Source: Tubiluchus corallicola (lineage: Eukaryota; Priapulida; Priapulimorpha; Priapulimorphida; Tubiluchidae). From it: 64,000 bases of DNA. This document shows positions 1 to 25,100 of this stretch, in pieces (the first letter of the stretch is position 1; every line of letters begins with the position of its first letter). The stretch lies in NCBI GenBank assembly GCA_030141605.1, contig JAQGDQ010000027.1, forward strand, positions 915,306-979,305. Direction: 5' to 3'. The notes under the pieces are model-generated. The model worked only from the letters and a program-made list of their open reading frames with translations, did not search any database and was not told the DNA's origin. A program made the position numbers and the translations under genes.

Positions 1-1782
1 TCAGGCATTCAATTCTATTTGGTCCGTGTCCTGATTCGGTTTGCTTAAACAGAGTCAACAATGACTGAAGAGTATCAGATGTATCTTGTTGAACAGATCG
101 ATCAGGGTCTCTCATCCTCGTGTCTTGACCTCTGGCAGAAACATTTACCACATTCCACCAGCGTAGCACTTGCTGAATGAATTCTGCAGTGTCCTGGGCT
201 CCTCGAAGTCTCAGCGATGCAACGACACGATCGTTGAACACCCTCAGGACATGTTGCACATTCTGGAGCTGAAGTTTTGATGGGAAGACTGCAGAATATG
301 TCAAAGGTGTTGACTTCAGCACATTGTCTTTCTCTGCTTTGTAAAGACTTTTAACTTCAGCAAATGAGCCAACAGTTTTCTTGTCAAACGATAATCTCTG
401 ACATTTCTCGTGTTCCAGTTGTTCCTGATACATTTCAGAATGTGGACGGTATCATACAACAGCAACCACACTCGTGTATTTTCCAGGGGATGTTCAGCCT
501 CCCAGGCTGTTCGTCTGGTAAACAATTTGCAGTATTGTTGGTTGATCTTGTGGTTGTCCGTCATGGACCCTAAAACAGTTCCTCCTGAATTCTCAACCAC
601 TGTAGCAGCCTCCTTCACGACAGAGAATTGATATGCAGCAGTCAGCTTGTGAACGGGAGTCACTGATATCATCACGCTGGGGCCACCATGTAGACATTTA
701 GCCATCACACATAGCATTGATGTAGCTTTACTGTCTGGCTCATTTTTTGCCATGCCATTTAGCACACCCCCTGAAAAAGCCACTGTTGGACGTATTTTCA
801 CTTCATCCACCAATAGCATACAGTGTTTCTGCTCAGAGCTTTTCACTTTCTGAAATGTTTTACCTAGCACCTTGTCAATATCTGTCGATGAAATAACTGA
901 CTGCAGCTTTCTTTTGCTGGGTAACACTAAAAAGTCACGCAGTTGTTCGTAATTGCAATGGGGAAATGACTCTATTGCAAAGCAATAATCAGACACTGTG
1001 AAAGTCTTATCACATAATAGTCGAAGCTGTCGTGTTAGAAATTTGAACTTCTTGGCTTTAGCATTAACACTAGGAGATTGTTCTCGATTTTGAGCTAGTT
1101 CAAGTTGAAGAGACTGTGTCACTTTGTTGACAATATCATCAACATGATGAATGTGGTAGACAACAGAATTCACAACCGCGAAAAATTGTGAGTAAGAGGA
1201 CAGCCCATTGTTCGGACTGAGGATTTTACTTAATGGCACACTGATCCCGTTTTTGAAAGCATACAGAGTAAGAGGGGAACACAAGGTAGGCTTATTGTGA
1301 GCAATAATTGACATATAACATTGACTGTGGTCCTCTTCCATGAACATGCACACAAATTTGTCTTGTGTGCGAGATATAATGAGGTTCTGATACGTCTTAT
1401 GCAAGTCTTTCTCAGGAGTGAATTCATTGAGAGAAGTTATTTTATCCTTTTTAAAGAAATAATTCAGCTGCTGGTCCTCAGTTTTTGGAGGGCGAGGTGG
1501 TGGCTTTGGAGTGGGCAAGCATGATGTTGGAACGTTGAAAATACTAGGTGGATCCACTGGCTTGGTGTGACCACCTGGAATTTTGACCATTTGAGTATCC
1601 AATGGCCAATGCTTTTCGCAAATGAAAAATTTCGTTGGATCAACAACAAAGCCTTCGCGTGGGGGAAGAACACTTAGCCATTTCTGTTTTTCTACATGAT
1701 CTCTTGGCAGTCTGAACACACGACACTTGTTCTCCGTGTCATAGTTACCGTTGCATTTTACAACACCACACTTGTTAGGCAT
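1..1782 (-). pseudogene. THAP9/P-element-like transposase, frameshifted and cut by the left window edge
   Basis: Cut-and-paste DNA transposase with a THAP zinc finger. I start it at 1782 (MPNKCG) because the THAP finger begins there; an upstream in-frame ATG at 1860 adds 26 unlike residues. Seen: THAP ligands C5 and C10 and a later CEKH pair, then a basic/proline linker, then an RNase H-like core with LLVDEVKI and GSMTDNHKIN (likely first and second catalytic Asp), then the P-element-type YDTVHILKCIRNNW segment. Just after RNNW, near position 424, the frame is lost and this frame stops at 316. A neighbouring frame picks up at once (LEHEKCQRLSFDKK, then EVKSLYKAEKDNVL, then a LRWWNVVNV motif) and stays open to position 1. 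One small indel therefore separates two intact halves: a young pseudogene, or an assembly error. The C-terminus lies outside the window. Confidence 0.85.
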
Positions 1783-14784
<13,002 letters not shown>

Positions 14785-15226
14785 AACCATGTAAAATGTT
14801 TGAGATCTTACGCCTGTTTATGATTTTTACAAGATTTTTAAACGTTGCAGCTTCATTACTCAGGGCTGTTTCATTTTGATGAATTCATTCATGAATTTCA
14901 TTTTGCACAGTACTCACTGCTAAAACTGACAGGTTTTTTTCTAAGTGTCCAAGTGCTATAATCGTTGTGTTATAACTCTGTAGCCATTATTTGTTGCAAT
15001 GATGTGCTGCTAATTAAAATATCATTATTTGTGTGCTTTGTTTGTAAAAATGTCGCACAGTTTAGAAGCTGTAATCTTATTGCATTTAAAAAACCTACAT
15101 CAGACTCTTGACTTTCTGAAGTGTTCACTAGGATAAAATATACGAAATTATGTACGTACGTCATTGCAACACGTGAAGCACAGAAAAACTCCCACATTCT
15201 AAAGCAGGCAAGATCCCATCTTTTTA

Positions 15227-15306
15227 CATGGTGAGTTTATTACAGTTTCATTTTACAGATTTCTGATAAACTACCTCACAAAATGAAACTGTGATTGACC
15301 ATGCAA
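15227..15306. repeat. Two-part hairpin with perfect 13-bp upper stem
   Basis: ACAGTTTCATTTT (15242-15254) pairs perfectly with AAAATGAAACTGT. Outside it CATGGT (15227-15232) pairs with ACCATG, leaving an asymmetric internal loop. It resembles a SECIS in outline but lacks the 5' UGA of the SECIS core, so I treat it as a separate structure or a tiny MITE. Confidence 0.6.
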
Positions 15307-15374
15307 ATTGTGCAAAATTCTCAGACATGCGGTTTAAGCCGGGGTAGCATTGTTTAAAGCTCGGCAATGTACGA

Positions 15375-15436
15375 GTGCATGATGGTAGAAGCTAAAATCT
15401 GTGTTAAGACAGTTTCTACTTGATTAAATTTTGCAC
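15375..15436 (+). promoter_or_regulatory. SECIS element of selenoprotein O
   Basis: Stem-loop in the 3' UTR that recruits SECIS-binding protein and recodes UGA. The 5' core ATGA is at 15379-15382. After one T, ten pairs form (15384-15393 with 15411-15420, two of them G-U). The apical loop AAAATCTGTGTTAAGAC starts with the required unpaired adenines and can form a small TCT/AGA mini-stem (type 2). The 3' core TGAT is at 15421-15424. A short lower helix, GTGC 15375-15378 with GCAC 15433-15436, closes it. Spacing fits the ATGA-N(10-12)-AA-N(18-27)-NGAN pattern. It begins about 600 nt after the UGA. Confidence 0.85.
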
Positions 15437-18400
15437 AGTTTGCTCATCTTATTTGTGAATAACTATGTAAGAGTTTGAGCTGCTTTTGTGTTTTTGAAGG
15501 AATATAATTAGTTCCTAAAATGGATACCAGGCGAGTAATCTGAGGCTCTGAGGCTTGTCTGCCACATAATAAATGTACCTTGATAATACTGATATGCAAC
15601 TCATTTTCAAGACAATTCAAAGATCATTTAGTCTTTATTGCTATGTGGCATAATAACACTAGGTGTGCAGTGTTAAACCTGCTCACATTTTGTATGGCGA
15701 GGAGTTAATATTTCTGTTCATTTGTTATCTATATGCTTAATGTAATTGATATTCAGTGAAGTTTATGCAGGTTTAAAATCCATGATAAATGAGTTTTTAG
15801 CACTCGTTTTTTACAATCTGACTTTAAGCATTATGCCATTTGTTTTAATTTATATTACAAATTTATATATCAATAATTATTTTTTTCATAATTATATTAT
15901 TTTTCTAAACCTATAATTGTTAATTCTGTACTACACATTGGCAAAGATGCATATTGCACATCTGTTTAAATTTGCATATACAAATTATATGCAGCAAATA
16001 TCTGTAATTATATCCACATAATGATAATATCAAGAAAAGGTATGCACTTTTGGAGTTCTGGTTTGACTATATCTCATGATCGTGTACAAAGCAACCAAAA
16101 ATTTGTCTTGTATCACTTGGAACAATTTATTAAACACAATAGAAGATGTTTTACAAGGACAAACAGTCTATAATAAAAACCAACAACGAGTGATAAGATT
16201 ATGACGGGAAGCACTATTTCAATAGTTATAATCAGTTAATTATATGTGGTCATTTTAATGTAACGGGATGCAAAATTAGGGAAAACATCAAAATGACATT
16301 AGCACAAATTTGCGATTAATATTGATCTAATTCTATAGTATGTTACATACCTACACAATTCCTATGAATAAGAAATTTAGATTAATTTAACCAAGTATTT
16401 GTTTCTGACAGCACAAATGGAATGTTTAAAACTTTTGAAAATCGCTGTAAAAATCGACAAACTTAAAAAAGTTAAAATAAATCTAGTGAAAAATTCAGGC
16501 AGAAAATACTGACTCTGAAGTACAAGACTAGTATCTTATAGCAAAGAAAACCAGGACCACTTCCAAGATAAAGACTACTCTTTTCTTGACACATAAAATG
16601 ATGTAATATATGCTGTTATCATAGTTAACAGTACAACAAGTGAAATGAAAAAACAGTGCAGTTGTGGATTCAACAACTGTGTGTAAAGGCAATCCTGACA
16701 GCCATGAAATTAGTTACAGTTACACAGTACACATCCAAATTCTCATCACCATAAAGCAAGGGATTGCTAAAAAGCCTAAATGAGCAGTATTACAAAGTTA
16801 TTGTAGCAATCAATAAAGTATCTAACTCGTTTTAATAATTTCCAGCTGTATTATTGATAACTGTCAGATGACCGTAGGTTCTTAGTATCTTCAATCTTCC
16901 TAAATTATGAATGAAACGAAGATGATACATAATGATGTGATCTCAAATATGGGATATCCCAAAATTCGAACTTCGCAAATCAGGTTTTTACAGTAACAGA
17001 GTACAACTACAGCAGAATGGAGAAATACATAATCAAATTTTTTTACACAGTTAGTAAATGTATCACAATATAAAAAAAAATATACTACACATTTTAAAAC
17101 AATACTCCCATGTCCTGAAACGATTTCTGAGCATACTGTACATTAAAAAATTTAGAGACTCAAGTGCTTCAATTTTGACCTGCAAGGTTTTGCTGTGAAA
17201 CACGAACTGCTGCTAGTACTACTGCTTAAGGTTAAAACAAATTGAAACCGCCTGACTCGAGTCAATAAACTATGTTTGAAACAAATAAAATCAATGAATC
17301 CATAAAAATGAGCTTTGTTTCCAGCAAAATTTTAACCTTCACCCCACTACTGACTGCTACTCAACCACTAAAGCACATTCCGTGGTAACTGAAGTGCTGT
17401 GAGCTCCACAAGACAATACAGCCAAGCAGGAATAATAGAGCCAGAAACTTCAAGGTATTATTCAATCAAACTTCTAAAAGCACTGGCTTGAATTATCAGG
17501 TTTATAACATACGATTAATATAAAATACTAAACGATGCAGTAAAAGAACAAAACAGTTTAGTAAGATAACAGTTTCAATCAATCCAGCAGGCATGTGTCA
17601 AGTTTCTAACCAAGAGCTCCAAAAACAATGCTACAATTTCATTTGGCTTTAATACATCATATTTTTGTTAACAACGTCAATTCCACCGTATTATTATGCT
17701 TAGTAAATCAGATAAACCATTTGTGATTTGAGTTAGTCTTCTTTGCTGTTACATAAAATACATTTTACACACATTTTACCAAACACAGGAACACATCATA
17801 CACGTCCATGGAGAAAATGCGTTAACAAAAGAAACAACAACACATTCCTGACACAAACTATTTCATCACAAGTCACTAGACAATTTCAACATGTCAATGA
17901 ACAATAAAAACAAGTAAATCTATAAAAATTTATCAAGTCCATGCAAATTAGTCTTAATAACAAAGTTCAAAATTCAACAATGTAGTAAAGTTATACACTA
18001 CATCCTAGTGAAAATAAATGCATTTGACAAGAAAACTGGTTGTAAAATACAGAATGAAACTGTATCATGTTCAATTAGCAGTAACTGTGTACAGGAATGA
18101 TTAGAAAGCAGAATCTAACAATAATAACCCTTAAATGTGGAAAACAAGGTTAAAAGTTTCAATCCTGAGTGCAGTGATGCACTTTATAATAAATACACAT
18201 AATAAAGGAATGTTCATGAAAAAGAATTAAAAAACTAAAAAGAACTCTGCTCTATTCTTGGCGCATTTTGTCATACATGCGTCTAACAGCATCAATGGAT
18301 GCGAATTACAAAATAATTAAAAATTAATAAAAACACTTGGGTTTATTTCATATCACTTTAATAACTTTTGTAAGTTTGTACAATAACACACTATTCGATG

Positions 18401-19128
18401 ATAGTGCACCTACAGTTTAATTTATTCATGGAAAGAAAATAATATAAATCCATTTTTGCATTATTAGCATATAAATTCAAAACAAAACTCATTAGAACCA
18501 AAATAATTGTTAAGCTCCTTCATAAAACTACCACTGCTTCGTGTTTGCCAACCACCTTGTTTAACACAAGGCACTGATTTTGGTTACAACACAATTTAAT
18601 GTGCATAAAGTAGTCCACGTTAAGTACCTGGGTATAAACAATGAGCACGCATGAACTAGCAACCAACTAATGACCGTTGTTAACAGTAAGCTTCCCCATA
18701 CTAGAGATTTTCTATCAACATATATCACATACAAACCTAAAAACCCTGCTCACCAAAATAACAGATGTAAACCATTATAGCCCTCAGTTAACGTATTATC
18801 AACGAAACAGACTGCCTTTAAGTTAACCTAATATCACCATGACTACAATTTTGAATGTGATTTAGTCCATGAAGCCTACCTTAAAAACTGGCATTAATAA
18901 ATGAAAATGCCACTTTCGTGCTAACTATTTGACCCAAACTACCTAATAATTATTGTATGAATGTGGATAAACATGACATTAAAATATAGTAACATGCAGT
19001 AACTGCACTATTTAGTTCTCTTATTTACTGATCTTTATATTAATTAAAAAAGCCTACCTACTACATAAAGATCTGTTACACTACTTAACAAGTTCTCAAC
19101 AAGATACAGTAAGATCACTAGGATGTAT

Positions 19129-22100
19129 TCAGTAGTTAGCCTGCTCGACATAGTTAGCTGGAAGCATTCCGTGTTGTCCAGTCCGCTCTACTGAACCTGT
19201 CATCCATCCAGCGTCAATTTGAGTCACGTTTATTATTCTGTCTCCTTCTCTAAACGAAACTTCATCATCATCAGCTGCGTCGTAGTCATACACTGCTCTG
19301 TAGATTGGCTGTAAGAGTTAAACAAAGTAACAAAACAGTGATAGCATAAATGCAAATCAGCCGATAAAATTTAATAAATTTTTAAATACAACTAGGAACC
19401 ATGCAAGCCAGAATCTAGTATTCAGTGGCAGGCCCTAGTCAAATAGCTGAGCGAAAACAAGACCCGACACATTATCAAGCAGAGCCATTGAACCAGCAGA
19501 GGTGTCTCAGCTACATTTAGAAGAGTACACAGCCATAATCAACATGGCAAATGAAACCTCTCAGAGTGACAATAGAACAGTTAATTTATCCAGTCATCAA
19601 TCAGCCTAAGCGAGAAGGACAGAGTCGCCAAGATGAAGCAGAGACCATGGAGCCATTTGCTTGGTAAGCCAGCAAATAGCCCTATTAAAGCTTGTTAATA
19701 TTCATTACCTTACGCATAAGCAAACGAAATTGCTGTGTCTGGATAACTATTTGTGCTTATATATTCACGAGATCTTCAACATAAATTTCTCACATTCTTT
19801 AAACGTTTTAGTATCACCATTAAAAAAAGAAGCGTCTAACTACATTTGACACTCTAAAGTAAGTACTTGTGTTCAAAAAAAGCATTAATTGCAGAGAAAA
19901 TGAAAGATCTGCTTCTTTGAGACTCTTGACCAGTAAGACTATTGTCAAACAGATGCCAACATAAAAATTCTCGAATAAGATGATACAGAATTAAAACAAC
20001 TCAATCCTGTGTTATTTTGTCTGCAACAAAAAGCATTAAAAACTTAATGTACTTAAAAATGAAAATAAGTGAACAAAAGTAGTAAAAGTCATTACTAACC
20101 CCTCTATAGTGGGAATGTTGTGCAGGTGGTGGCTGGTTCGGTCGCACGGCTGCAATAAAGTCAAGCATATTATGTAATAATAAAAGTAATTTGGTTTTAA
20201 AAAAGAGACAATTTAGATGGTTTTCAAGATTTCATATTTAATTTTTGGTATTTGGTGCCACAAATATGAATCACTTAGAAAGACAAGTCAGTATTGTATC
20301 CCAAATGTGAAAACCTGTTAACCTTGCTACTGAAATTTAATTAACAAAAAATGCTACTATCTTTTTGCCACTCTTTTACTATCCCATTTCCAGAATCATT
20401 CTCTATTCACAGGACAACAAAAATGTTTCATCAAGAGAAAGTACAAGACATCGCATAAGTTGCAAACAAACTACAAACAAAAACATTCTGATCTGCTTAT
20501 ATACCTTGTGATGCAGGGCTATAACCAGCTGCAATGGAGCCATATTTTTCGTTCACTGGATCATACTCACTGATAGAACCAACTCTTGGACCCTGAGGGT
20601 TGCGGACTGAAATGCAAAATCACGAATACACAATTCAATTTCAGATTACAAACAGACATATATGCTCCTAAAAATGGTTTAATAAATTTAAGGCATAAAA
20701 TGTATTTATATAAACACGTGTCTTAATTTTCAAAAATGAAAATATGGATACAAAGCTACGAAATAATCAGGTCAAGATTTATGGCAGAAAATATATTTGA
20801 TGCTTAAAATACTTAACTCAAAAGATTTTTTTGGCAAAAAATACATTTAACACCTAAAAGCATGTCATCTCTTATCTTAAATCAACCCTATTCACCTACT
20901 TTCTTATAGCAACTTATTTAGCTATTAGAAGTTTAAATTTTGCCTTAACCAAGAAATTAAATGTAGCATGTGTTTGACAACATTTGTGTTTGACAACCAA
21001 TAAAACTCAGTTAAGCCAAGGCTTTGAGCACACGAGTTATAATCTAACCAATCACAAGAACTTCGGGTGAACTTTGTAGTCATAATGCCCCAGGATCAAC
21101 CTTCCTCTAAGGATCATATGGCATTACGTGCTACATAAGAACAAAGATACTGCACTTCGGAAGGTTAAACTTAACATCAAATAATTTGCGACACATTACA
21201 GTGTTTCGTGCATATCTTTGTGCAGTGGTTCTCGCAGCCCCATGTCACATTCCTCTCCTTGCAGCTCTAGGTTCTCCCCGATCCTTCTCCCATTCTGAAT
21301 TGTCATTTAATAATTTTTTCATCATTGTACTTTTACATTGTAACTATTAAAAAATTTATGAAGCTAAAACTTATTTTTTAACTGCAATTAAATAAAAAAT
21401 CCTTTTTTCAATGGCTCCTAAAACTTGTGTTTGAATTTGTTATTGTTGGAAAGGCCAAAAGACCATAAAGGGACACAAAAAGAAAAAAAATTAAAATCAT
21501 CCCATGCAGAGAAACTAATTTCGTTATATTATTATTTCATCTGATATACCTATACATGTTGTACAACAAACATTATTTCCTCTAAAGGAAATTCTCTTCA
21601 ATGTCTGCCCTAACAAAAATTCGTTTAATTCAACATGGAATTTTTCTCTGGAAGATAAGTTCATCAGATGCTTCAGGGCATCAATTATTTAATGAAAAAT
21701 CTTACCTGTTTCTGACAGCCTGTACTACTTAAATTCTGACTATCAGTGCACATTATTTAACCTTTCTCAGTTATAATAACACCACACACAAATCACTTGC
21801 TTTTTCATGTAGGTGACCTTGACTATTTTGACCTAGAGTCTTAAATTCTTTTTTTAAACTAACACCCCTGGTAGGGTCGAACACCAAAAATGCTTTTTCA
21901 CATGGCGCATAACTATGCCGAATTTCATTTGACGAATTAACAGTGGAGAATTCCTCTAAACTTTGGTTAATCACAACAACAACGACAACAACAATATGGA
22001 ATCAGTAATTCAAAGGCAAAGTAATGATCATCATCTAAGCTACATCCTCACAGAAATAAACAGGCAGTCCCCATGATTGCAAAATAATCTAAATGTGACA

Positions 22101-25100
22101 TTTGAAGGAGTTTAGAGAGATTTCCTCAAAGTAGTTAGTAGATTCCCAAACATTAACTGCAGATGCCACAAAAGAAAAAGAAGTGTTGTAGACTTTTTTA
22201 ATGTTGGAAATAAAGCCACATGTTTAAAGATCAAATACAACGTACTTTATAAAGTTTCAGTTTTAAACAAAAACAGAAAGAAAATGCTCCAACTGAGATT
22301 CCTGACACTTTTAATTTTTTTTTGGTGGTTTATATAAGAGGAAATGGGGTGTGTGAGGTTGTCATTTCTGAAGAAAGACAAGAACTTGATTTTGCGTGTT
22401 TTACTCATTACGCTAGCAAAATTCATATCTTTGTTGCACCATCATTTGAGTTTGGCTTTCACATGTCACATTTCGCTTTGCAGCATTATTTACAAATTGG
22501 GCGACACTGAAACTATGCGGTATCCACGGAAGCGTTGCCAGCACATTTGTTTAGCCTGCGATTTTCCGGAGTTTCACGAACAAGACTGAACAAAATGTTC
22601 TGGGAGAAAATGCAACTTCCAGGCTCTCTTTCATAGGAAGGAAGCCATGAAATTTAGTAAAATCAATGTCAAGTTACGGTTAGCTCTTTCAATTAAAGAA
22701 AAACTTGTTTTTACGTTAAATTTGACCTTTAAGTACTCTGTGCAATGAAAAACATAAGCAAAGTTTATTTACACACTTTTCACAGTTTCTAAAAACAACG
22801 AACAAACACATACTATAACTACTTGCCACATAAAATGTGTTGCATACCCAGCAAAAACGTTAGCAACATATTATTCCACATTGCCAAATTCTGTTCTAAG
22901 AATCTTGTCATTCATGAATTCTGTTTGAAAAAATTGAAGTGAAATTCCACAAGTCTCAAAAATTATTATACAAACAACTTTATATGAACTATAGGATGAC
23001 CAGACCTGGCCTGCCAAACATTAAAATCGGCAACAAACAGATTTTTATTCAAACCAGAACCACACTTGAGAATGCTCACAATCTCAATGGTTAAAACAGT
23101 GGGGTGTATGTTTTAATCAAGAAATTCTAAATGCCAATGATGTATTATAATAACAATAGTAACTGAAATTACAAGCAGAATTTGACATAAATGGACCGAA
23201 AGATGCCATATGTTTCAACAATCTAAACAAGAAAAATTGTTTTTTTCTAAATACTGACACTGGGATGTATATATCATACTCCCCAGTGGAATGAATATTT
23301 ATTCAATAAAAAACAAGTATTACAGGGAGTAGATTACAGTAAATCTTTGCTTAGCAGTTATCCTTTTAGCGACAAATTGTTTTAATGCCAACAGTTTTTT
23401 TACCACCACTTTCTCTCTATGTTTTGATTTTAAAGACAAATTTTTAAGTTCTGAAATTTTGCCTGTGGAGTCGCACTTTATAAAAGAAGCCACTGTTAGT
23501 CTAAACGTGACACACATCTGGGATTGCTGTGCTTACATACATAGAAATAAACCTGACTGACTTCTCTAACAAAATTAGACTTAAGTCTAATTTGATAAAA
23601 GTCTCCTAAATTATAATTACCCCTAGCATTCACTATCCAGTTCATTTGTATTTACACTGCACGAAAAACAATGTTTTCATAAATATTAGAAAATCCATAA
23701 ACTTAGAAAACAAAACTGAACATTTTGACTTTTGAGACAATATAAACTTGGAAAGAGAGCAGTATACATTCATAGTGCTCTCGAATTGCCTCATTCCTCA
23801 CTCGACTGTAAAAGAAATTCATGAGAATGCGGAAATTATAAAGCGAATGCAAAGGGTACAACAACAACGTGGTGCAAGAATAATCAAGGTGTAAGACGCA
23901 CGACAAAAGCAATGCAATAACTTAGGCATCTTTTATGCAAAGCAAAGATTTACTGTAAAGTATGCTGCATGAAGATAAACAAATATAATGGATATATTTT
24001 GTACATTTGTGTGCTTTGGAAATATCACAGCATATTAATAGGACTGTAAATTTGGCGTCAGAACACCAAGCTTGTCTAAAATGTTGAAAACATGGCTAGA
24101 ATCGAAGCAGTGCACCCCTCACCTTGCCCATCACCAGAACGATAAATAACAGATTGTGGCGTACTAGGAGCATTGCCCTGCGGAGGGCCTGTAGACTGCG
24201 GAGGACGATCCTGTGAACCACTGTGGGCGTAAGCTTGTTTTGCTGTCAAACAAAAATGCAAATAATTATCATAACCCGAGTCTGCACCAGTCATACAATA
24301 AAGCTTGGCAAATTAACTTAGTTTGGTAGTAATGCAAGTCTCTGAAATTTTTACACATCTCTTGGTATTATGTCTAACCAATTAACTCAACTATACAGGA
24401 CTCACGAATTAATAATATTACTATTTCAATTCAGCCATCATGTCAAATAAATACTAAAAGCAAAGCCAAACCAATATCAATTGTTGACCAAGCAGTTTCT
24501 TCCTTAAAATTAACCAATTTAAGAGATGAAATACCTCTTTATAAAACTTTACAAAGGTATAAAAGTCTATCTGAATTATAATAAAGGACACAAAAATGTA
24601 TAGTAACATTCAGTTACATCTACATTCTACACTAAGGGGGCTAGAAACTAATGTAAATAACGAAAAACACAACAAAGAGGTATTGTAACAAGCAGGCTAA
24701 AATATGTTTAAAGCTACACAAAATACCTAAGTGATGTAACACACACAGAACTCTTGCGATTCAAAGCATGCTACCTTTAAAGCCTTGACTGCAAAATGAC
24801 TGATTAATGCCAGCAACGATAGTGTCAAACAACTGTCAGCAGTTCAAAATAAATCTCATTCACTGAGCATTTGAAGAAGGAAAACTAATTTCACAGGTTA
24901 ACAGCCATGTTCGAACAAAACAAATTAGCAAACAGGCAAAAAAAAAACAAATGAAAAACTACTAATAAAAGATATTGTACTGCAGCTTATCAAGAGATTT
25001 ATAAAGCACATAAATTTACAGTTAAATACAGGGTAGTCAACCAACATGCTAACCCGACTTTCTGCATAACAAACATCATGACAGACATGCCTTTCAAGCT

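Larger units (their letters stand above)
14785..19128. other. Convergent 3' regions of selenoprotein O (+) and the LASP gene (-)
   Basis: No further gene seen on either strand. The left part is the 3' UTR of selenoprotein O, with the SECIS candidate at 15375-15436 and a possible AATAAA polyadenylation signal at 15568-15573. The remainder is AT-rich and presumably includes the long 3' UTR of the LASP gene. A two-part hairpin sits at 15227-15306. Confidence 0.6.

Noticed and set aside
14996-15030. ATGA-containing stretches nearer to the selenoprotein O stop (also at 14826 and 14879) as SECIS elements
   Set aside because: No helix with a correctly placed AA loop and NGAN partner forms; the element at 15379 fits far better.
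18245-18305. Minus-strand ASIDAVRRMYDKMRQE followed by a stop, resembling a short C-terminal exon downstream of the LASP SH3 exon
   Set aside because: No splice acceptor just upstream, only 16 codons, and the LASP SH3 exon already ends in a proper stop at 19129.
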